Assembly: GCA_944386055.1 (NCBI GenBank) | Contig: CALWZP010000017.1 | Coordinates: 1-55,642, forward strand | Direction of reading: 5' to 3' | From: an uncultured Oscillospiraceae bacterium | Lineage (GTDB): Bacteria > Bacillota > Clostridia > Oscillospirales > Oscillospiraceae | Length of the DNA stretch: 55,642 bases | Shown: positions 51,385-55,642 of the stretch, piece by piece | How the letters are laid out: each line of letters starts with the position of its first letter | Position numbering within the stretch: the stretch's first letter is position 1 | Made by a program: the position numbers and the translations under genes | Notes under the pieces: generated by a model | What the model saw: only the letters and a program-made list of their open reading frames with translations | Told to the model about the DNA's origin: nothing | Database searches by the model: none

Positions 51385-52335
51385 TCAGATCACTGTATCC
51401 ACTCCGCCCAGCTCCAGCCGGGTCCAGCCCCCCTGCCGGTCGGCCGCCACCCGGCTCTCCAGCACCCGGAAGGTACCGCACCGGCCCCACTCTGTCCGCT
51501 CCAGCTCCACCAGGTCCCCGGGGAAGGCAAAGAACAGGATGGGCAGCTTTACCTGCACCCGCAGCAGCTCGGCGGCCGACTTGTCCAGCTGGAACTGCCC
51601 GCTGTACCGCATGGTCTGGAAGCTGCTGCGCCCCGGCATGGTCAGCACCCGCCGGCTCTGTCCGCCCCGGCGGAGGAATTCCCCGTTCTCCACCGCCGTC
51701 ACCGCCTGACGGGTCTTGTCCCGCACCAGCACCTGGCTCAGCACACCGTACCGCCGGTCCCGGCACACCAGCTCGGTCACCGGGGTGCTCTCGCCGATCA
51801 CCGTCCGCCTGCCGTCCTCCCAGCCGGTCAGCCACAGCCGCCCCTCCCGGTCGAACCGGGGCGTCACCCCGCCGTGATACCGGGTGAATTCATACAGCAC
51901 CTTCCACTCGCTGCTGCCGCTCTGGACGGAGAAGCCGCTCACCGCCGGCAGGGCCGCCATCCCCGCCGTGGTGATGCCGTAGGGGGCCACATGGTCCCGC
52001 AGGATGTCCTCCACCGTGGCCACCTGATAGTCCGCCGGCATGGCCTCGTTGTCCAGCAGCAGGGCCGCCATTCCCCGTCCGGACACCTCCAGCAGACAGC
52101 CGTCCTCCGTCAGGCTCACCTGGCACTCGTCCACCACCCCGCGGAACACCGTCTCCCCGTTCTCCTCCGCGGCAAAGCGCACCGCGTCCGAGAGCACCTG
52201 CTCCTGCCCCCTCTCCCACACGCACCGGAGCCAGAAGCTGTCGCAGGGCACCCCCAGGGCGTAGTCCAGCTGCCACGCCAGGGGGAGGGGCAGCTGATAC
52301 CGCGTCCCGTCATAGCAGGTGAGATACCCAGTCAT
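51385..52335 (-). CDS. Tail hub protein (XkdQ/late control D-like)
   Basis: This 316-residue hub protein corresponds to XkdQ/gpD. Blocks are [78 protein letters not shown] and the C-terminal [21 protein letters not shown]. It would link the tube to the spike. The start overlaps the LysM gene stop in ATGA. Confidence 0.85.
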   Translation of the reverse strand: MTGYLTCYDGTRYQLPLPLAWQLDYALGVPCDSFWLRCVWERGQEQVLSDAVRFAAEENGETVFRGVVDECQVSLTEDGCLLEVSGRGMAALLLDNEAMPADYQVATVEDILRDHVAPYGITTAGMAALPAVSGFSVQSGSSEWKVLYEFTRYHGGVTPRFDREGRLWLTGWEDGRRTVIGESTPVTELVCRDRRYGVLSQVLVRDKTRQAVTAVENGEFLRRGGQSRRVLTMPGRSSFQTMRYSGQFQLDKSAAELLRVQVKLPILFFAFPGDLVELERTEWGRCGTFRVLESRVAADRQGGWTRLELGGVDTVI

Positions 52336-52922
52336 TCTCCCACCCGCACTTTCTGTCCCACATAGATGAGGTTGGGGTTTTTGATCTGGGGGTTCAGCTC
52401 CACCAGCCGCTCCAGGCTCACCCCATACCGCCGGGCCAGCTCCCACAGGGTGTCCCCCCGTTCCACCGTGTGCCACTGCTCCCCGCCGCCCCCGGCGGCG
52501 GAGCTGCCGGTGATGCCGGAGCTTCCCTCCGTTTTCTCCGCCGCCACCTGCCGGATGGCGGTGACATAGGGGTCGAACCGCTCCCAGAACGCGAAGGAGT
52601 ACTTCACATAGTCCGGCCGGGGCTCCTGCTCCACCCGCAGCTCCACGAAATAGGCGTTGGCGGTCTGCCAGATGGGGTGGACCAGCAGTCCCGGCCCGTC
52701 GTCGTAGAACACCGTGGCCAGCTGTCCGAACTGATAGTAGGCCTCCGGCCCCACGAACTCCCCCTCTCCCCGCATCACCCGCCGGGTCATCCCCATGTCC
52801 TGGAGCTGGCAGCGGCCGAAGGGCACCTTGTTCTCCGCCACCACCCGCTCATAGTCGATGGAATACACCCTGGGGTTGTGGGGCCAGATGTAGTTTTTAT
52901 AGCGCATGGGCGCCAAATTCAT
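52332..52922 (-). CDS. Tail protein with C-terminal LysM (XkdP-like)
   Basis: This 196-residue protein has an N-terminal structural part ([22 protein letters not shown], residues 1-130), a Gly/Ser linker and one LysM domain ([32 protein letters not shown]). It corresponds to XkdP, placed between tape measure and hub in PBSX; the LysM may aid contact with peptidoglycan. ATG 52922 follows GGGGGAGA. The preceding gene is too short to be a normal tape measure. Confidence 0.88.
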   Translation of the reverse strand: MNLAPMRYKNYIWPHNPRVYSIDYERVVAENKVPFGRCQLQDMGMTRRVMRGEGEFVGPEAYYQFGQLATVFYDDGPGLLVHPIWQTANAYFVELRVEQEPRPDYVKYSFAFWERFDPYVTAIRQVAAEKTEGSSGITGSSAAGGGGEQWHTVERGDTLWELARRYGVSLERLVELNPQIKNPNLIYVGQKVRVGE

Positions 52923-52936
52923 CCCGTCTCCCCCTC

Positions 52937-53527
52937 TCAATACAGGCTGAATCCGCCGTCATACCGCCGGGCGTCCCGCTGTACCGCCCGGTCCAGCTCC
53001 TCGGCGGTGAGGGTCTCGCCCCGCTCCGCGGACCTCCTCAGCTCCACCACCGGAGCCTTCTCTCTCCCGGGGGCGGGCGGGAAATCCGCCGCCCGGTGCA
53101 GCCGCCGCGTCCGCTCCAGCAGCGCTCTCCCCGCCCTGCTCCTGGAACTGGCCGGGGACGGCCGTTCCCCGTCACCCGGCTCCCCCCTGCCCACAGGGTC
53201 CTGACCTGTCCCGGTCTTCACCGTTCCACTCTCTCCCACAGGAGCAGGTGCCGCGCCGATGCGCGCCGCGCGGGCCGCCGCCCGCTCCAGCCAGATGGCC
53301 GTGTCCTCGGGCCGTGGGCCCTCTTCCAGGGCCTCCGGACTCCCGCTCTGTGCTCGGGACGCCCGCTCCCCCTCCCGCTCCGCTTCCGGAGCGCTCTCTG
53401 CCTCCGCCCGCCGGACCGGAGGCGCGGGGAGCACGGCGGCGCGGCCCGTCTCCCGCTCCTCCGGCTCCTCCTCCCGGTCCTCCTCCGTCCCGGCCAGGTC
53501 CAGCACCTGCTCCAGATAGTCCGTCAC
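52937..53527 (-). CDS. Glu/Arg/Ala-rich protein at the tape-measure position
   Basis: This 196-residue protein of low complexity is rich in Glu, Arg, Ala and Pro, with no membrane span. It begins [17 protein letters not shown] and ends with a helical DUF-like part ([23 protein letters not shown]). In PBSX this position holds the tape-measure XkdO, usually over 600 residues with hydrophobic segments. I recognise no family. The start is GTG 53527, in a GTGA overlap with the chaperone extension. It may be a minimal ruler, a chaperone or an unrelated insert. Confidence 0.7.
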   Translation of the reverse strand: MTDYLEQVLDLAGTEEDREEEPEERETGRAAVLPAPPVRRAEAESAPEAEREGERASRAQSGSPEALEEGPRPEDTAIWLERAAARAARIGAAPAPVGESGTVKTGTGQDPVGRGEPGDGERPSPASSRSRAGRALLERTRRLHRAADFPPAPGREKAPVVELRRSAERGETLTAEELDRAVQRDARRYDGGFSLY

Positions 53528-53820
53528 GCCCGCTCCCCTCTCTTCAGCCGCTGGAACCGCTCCGGGTCAAAGCTGAGGTTGCGGTCCTCCCGCTCCCGGC
53601 CCGTCCGGGCGCCGCACACCGGGCAGCGCTCCTCCTCCGCCCGGGCCCGGCACGCCGGGCACAGCCGCTCCAGCTCCTCCTCGTCGTCCAGCATCAGATT
53701 CAGCACACACCAGAGATAGTCCCGGTGGGTCATCCGCCGGGCTCTCTCCTCGGTGGGAAGCGCCCCAAAAGTCCGGAGCACACGCCACCAAAGGCGCTCC
53801 TCCGGCGTGTGCTCCAGACT
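53524..53820 (-). CDS. -1 frame extension of the tail assembly chaperone, zinc-ribbon
   Basis: Reading from the A7 site in the -1 frame gives 98 residues beginning SLEHTPEERLWWRVLRTFG. It includes MTHRDYLWCVLNLMLDDEEELERL and a zinc-ribbon CPAC-x7-CPVC-type pair. No ATG, GTG or TTG occurs between the slippery site and the GTG at 53781, which has no ribosome site. I therefore read it as the T-type half of a G/GT chaperone made by frameshifting, total 211 residues from 54158. Independent translation from ATG inside (MTHRDYLW) is the alternative. Confidence 0.72.
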   Translation of the reverse strand, partial: SLEHTPEERLWWRVLRTFGALPTEERARRMTHRDYLWCVLNLMLDDEEELERLCPACRARAEEERCPVCGARTGREREDRNLSFDPERFQRLKRGERA

Positions 53821-54158
53821 TTTTTTAGGGCGTCCACCCGCTCCTCCCCCTCTGTCAGGGAGGGGTTCTCCTCCCGGTCAAAGGCGGCCCACCGCCGGGC
53901 CAGGGCGGTGATCCCCTCCACCGTCAGGTCCTCCAGCACTGCCTGCCCGCTCTGATACACCGGCCTTCCGCCCTTTTCCAGGGCCCGGGCCACCACGCAG
54001 GCGTTGGAGCACAGCGCCCGCTCCCGTCCGTCCCCCTCCCGGGAGAGGGCCTCCGCCTCCCGCCGGGCCTGGAGCACCTCCAGCGCGGACAGCAGCCTCA
54101 GCTCCAGCCCGTTCTCCAGCCTCAGCCGCCCCGCCCCGGCCAGCAGTCCCCCCCTCAT
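53730..54158 (-). CDS. Tail assembly chaperone, 0-frame product (XkdN-like)
   Basis: This 142-residue protein sits between tube and tape-measure slots, where all contractile tails place the assembly chaperone. The core LSALEVLQARREAEALSREGD, LCSNACVVARALEKGG and LEDLTVEGITALARRWAAFDREENPSL is helical and resembles XkdN. After the A7 run the last 29 residues become Arg/Gly-rich without sequence sense, as expected past a frameshift site. The start ATG 54158 overlaps the tube stop by 4 bases. Confidence 0.78.
   Translation of the reverse strand: MRGGLLAGAGRLRLENGLELRLLSALEVLQARREAEALSREGDGRERALCSNACVVARALEKGGRPVYQSGQAVLEDLTVEGITALARRWAAFDREENPSLTEGEERVDALKKVWSTRRRSAFGGVCSGLLGRFPPRREPGG
53771..53826 (-). 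promoter_or_regulatory. Programmed -1 frameshift signal (A7 plus hairpin)
   Basis: On the - strand a slippery A-AAA-AAA (53826-53820), in frame as CTA AAA AAA, is followed at once by a 16-bp hairpin (53819-53804 with 53786-53771, one G-U) and 17-base loop. Slipping -1 opens the 98-residue extension. On the + strand the same element looks like a terminator, an alternative role. Confidence 0.75.
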
Positions 54159-54544
54159 GCGGGGGTCTCGATGCGCCGGGCTGCCACCACGGTGATCTTC
54201 TCCACCACCATGTCCCCCAGCGCCGCGTCCTCGCCGATGTCGCTCCACTGGCAGTCGGAGTAGATGATCTTCCGGTCCGGCTTGCAGATGACCAGGGAAA
54301 ACCCGCTCATGTCATAGAAGTTCAGCCCGTCCTTGATGGCCTCATCGGTGGCGTACAGCCGGGTGAGCTCCAGCACATGGCTGGTCTTCCCCGGCACGGT
54401 GGCCACCGGCTCCGACTCGCCGAAGGCCTCCACCGTGGTGCTGGTGCGGGTCGTCCGGGCGGAGTAGCTCTGTACCACCGCCACCTTCACCCCGTCCGCC
54501 TCCAGATAGATGTCGCTGCTGGTGGGAAATCCTGCGATCTTCAT
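54155..54544 (-). CDS. Phage tail tube protein (XkdM-like)
   Basis: This 129-residue protein is the tube that the sheath contracts around. It is beta-rich: DIYLEADGVKVAVVQSYSARTTRTSTTVEAFGESEPVATVPG, then LELTRLYATDEAIKDGLNFYDMSGFSLVICKPDRKIIYSDCQW and a terminal strand VVEKITVVAARRIETPA. Length and layout match XkdM. An AAGGAGG-type site precedes ATG 54544, and it directly follows the sheath gene. Confidence 0.9.
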   Translation of the reverse strand: MKIAGFPTSSDIYLEADGVKVAVVQSYSARTTRTSTTVEAFGESEPVATVPGKTSHVLELTRLYATDEAIKDGLNFYDMSGFSLVICKPDRKIIYSDCQWSDIGEDAALGDMVVEKITVVAARRIETPA

Positions 54545-54556
54545 CCCGCTTCCTCC

Positions 54557-55591
54557 TTACACTGTGATGTGGGCCGTCAGCCAGATCTGGTTCAGCCCGT
54601 GGGCCACGGTGAAGGAGAACTCCACCAGACACACCGTGGGGTCGCTCTCCAGCGGCTGGGCGCTCACCTGATCATACCCGGTGATGATCTCCCGGCTCAC
54701 CCGGTCCTCCAACTCCAGCACCACCTGGGAGCGGATGGCCCCCCGGGTCTGCTCGGTGTTCTTGCTGCGCTGGAAGCGGCTTCTCAGGGCGTCCCGGATG
54801 CCGGGGATCACCTCGTCCACGATGAGGATGGTGGTCAGCTCCCGCCAGGTGCTGTCCGCCGCGTCCCCCGTCTTGGTGCGGGTGGTCACCCCCCGGGTCA
54901 CGGTGACCGCGCCGCCGCTCTCCTCCACCGCGGTCACCCCTCCCCGGATGAGCAGGTCCAGGTCGTTGTCCCCATACCGGCCGGTGACCTCTGTGCCCGC
55001 CAGCCGGGTGCCGCCCAGGGGCACCGCCGGATCGGTCTCTCCGGCGATGGCCCCCGCCACCGCCGCCGCCAGCAGTCCCTCGGTGTCCTGCCCCGGGGCC
55101 GCCAGCACCACCCGCTCGCTGTTGAGCCCCGCGGCCCGCTGTACCAGGTTGGTCACCGTCTCCCCCTTGGCCCCCTCCACCACGCCGATGCGCTCCAGCC
55201 GCAGCTGGGACGCCTGCTGCACATGGTCCCGCAGGGCCTGCTGTATCTCCGTCTCGGTGCTGTCGCACACCACGATCTTCACAGCCTCCACCCCCTGCAG
55301 GGCGGTGAAGGCCGCCTGATAGTCCGTCTTGGTCTCGTTGGCCACCGGGACCACCGCCACTCCGGCCGCCCCGTTCTCCAGGATCGTACGGGCCAGCACC
55401 GCCGCCTTGTCCTCGCTGCCGAACTCCTCCGCCGCCTGGCTGTAGGAGGTCACCAGCACCGCCGTCCCCGGCGTCCCCTCCTCGCTGAGCACCGCCAGGC
55501 CCACCACCTTGGCCCCCTCGTTCCCCGTCACCAGGGTGGAGGCCTCATAGCTGGAGTACACCCCCGGCCGCTCATGTGTGGTCATGCTCAT
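54557..55591 (-). CDS. Contractile tail sheath protein (XkdK-like)
   Basis: This 344-residue sheath protein opens MSMTTHERPGVYSSYEAS, the usual RPGVY motif. ERVVLAAPGQDTEGLLAAAVAGAIAGETDPAVPL is the central sheath block and ELTTILIVDEVIPGIRDALRSRF with DPTVCLVEFSFTVAHGLNQIWLTAHI the C-terminal donor-strand region. It is somewhat short for phage sheaths but usual for PBSX-like elements. ATG 55591 follows AGAGGAGAG and overlaps the stop of the gene before it. Confidence 0.92.
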   Translation of the reverse strand: MSMTTHERPGVYSSYEASTLVTGNEGAKVVGLAVLSEEGTPGTAVLVTSYSQAAEEFGSEDKAAVLARTILENGAAGVAVVPVANETKTDYQAAFTALQGVEAVKIVVCDSTETEIQQALRDHVQQASQLRLERIGVVEGAKGETVTNLVQRAAGLNSERVVLAAPGQDTEGLLAAAVAGAIAGETDPAVPLGGTRLAGTEVTGRYGDNDLDLLIRGGVTAVEESGGAVTVTRGVTTRTKTGDAADSTWRELTTILIVDEVIPGIRDALRSRFQRSKNTEQTRGAIRSQVVLELEDRVSREIITGYDQVSAQPLESDPTVCLVEFSFTVAHGLNQIWLTAHITV

Positions 55592-55642
55592 CCGTTCCAC
55601 TCTCCTCTGATCTCTAAGTTCCGGAAGGTCGCCCCCTCCTCC
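55588..55642 (-). CDS. Partial CDS upstream of the sheath, C-terminus only
   Basis: The frame EEGATFRNLEIRGEWNG ends at TGA 55590-55588 inside an ATGA overlap with the sheath start. That is consistent with the last 17 codons of the preceding tail gene. Too short to name. Confidence 0.5.
   Translation of the reverse strand, partial: EEGATFRNLEIRGEWNG

Noticed and set aside
53771-53826. Plain + strand terminator reading of the A7/hairpin element
   Set aside because: It lies inside - strand coding sequence with no + strand gene ending there, and the frame change fits a frameshift better. An antisense role is not excluded.

Overview
The window is high-GC, densely coded bacterial DNA with Bacillota signatures: strong AGGAGG-type ribosome sites, many 4-base ATGA start/stop overlaps, an S-box (SAM-I) riboswitch on metK, BlaI/M56 and Rrf2 regulators, a DUF951 gene and PBSX-type tail genes. 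Protein content fits a gut Oscillospiraceae member (Flavonifractor/Lawsonibacter-like). That placement is inference; there is no rRNA or species marker here.

Layout, left to right. 1-157: the 3' half of a tRNA-Ser with its terminator, but no 5' half, which looks like an att remnant. 633-3861: a four-gene polar amino-acid ABC importer. 4033-7121: an iron-sulphur aldo/keto reductase, mreB and a ComF-type protein. 7434-11827: metF, a free-standing MetH reactivation-domain gene, a MetH lacking that domain, and an Rrf2 regulator. 11998-20231: a secreted 5'-nucleotidase with LysM, rhomboid, CYTH, sfsA, radical SAM, hisC, DUF951, an S1-domain protein and an MFS transporter. 20399-31147: a surface-glycan cluster with gtrB-gtrA on the + strand and a nine-gene - strand operon holding two GT-C-like membrane proteins, two more GT2 enzymes, an SMR pair, a DAO-type oxidoreductase, an SDR and a TIM-barrel isomerase. 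31305-33698: an XRE regulator, three TDER-motif membrane proteins and an RluA pseudouridine synthase. 33943-38976: a BlaI-M56 sensor locus followed by three, originally four, genes sharing one membrane-anchor module. 39031-43337: ahcY, two small zinc-ribbon or rhomboid-like genes, and S-box-controlled metK. 43403-48671: a VOC protein, a TetR regulator and two ene-reductase flavoproteins. 48987-55642: a contractile phage-tail-like operon that runs off the right edge.

The genes form several working units. metF, split metH, ahcY and metK together make most of the activated-methyl cycle. The glycan cluster holds two apparent sets of lipid-linked-sugar synthase, flippase and membrane transferase. 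The tail operon keeps PBSX gene order (sheath, tube, chaperone, LysM, XkdQ, V, gp25, J, DUF2313) but shows no tape-measure gene, and its chaperone carries a clear -1 frameshift signal.

The best candidates for undescribed biology are three. First, the tape-measure-less contractile tail operon. Second, the BlaI-M56 locus, in which the receptor tail is a separate gene copied in series with different outer domains. Third, the glycan cluster with paired flippase modules. All starts, motifs and promoters were read by eye; no database search was run.
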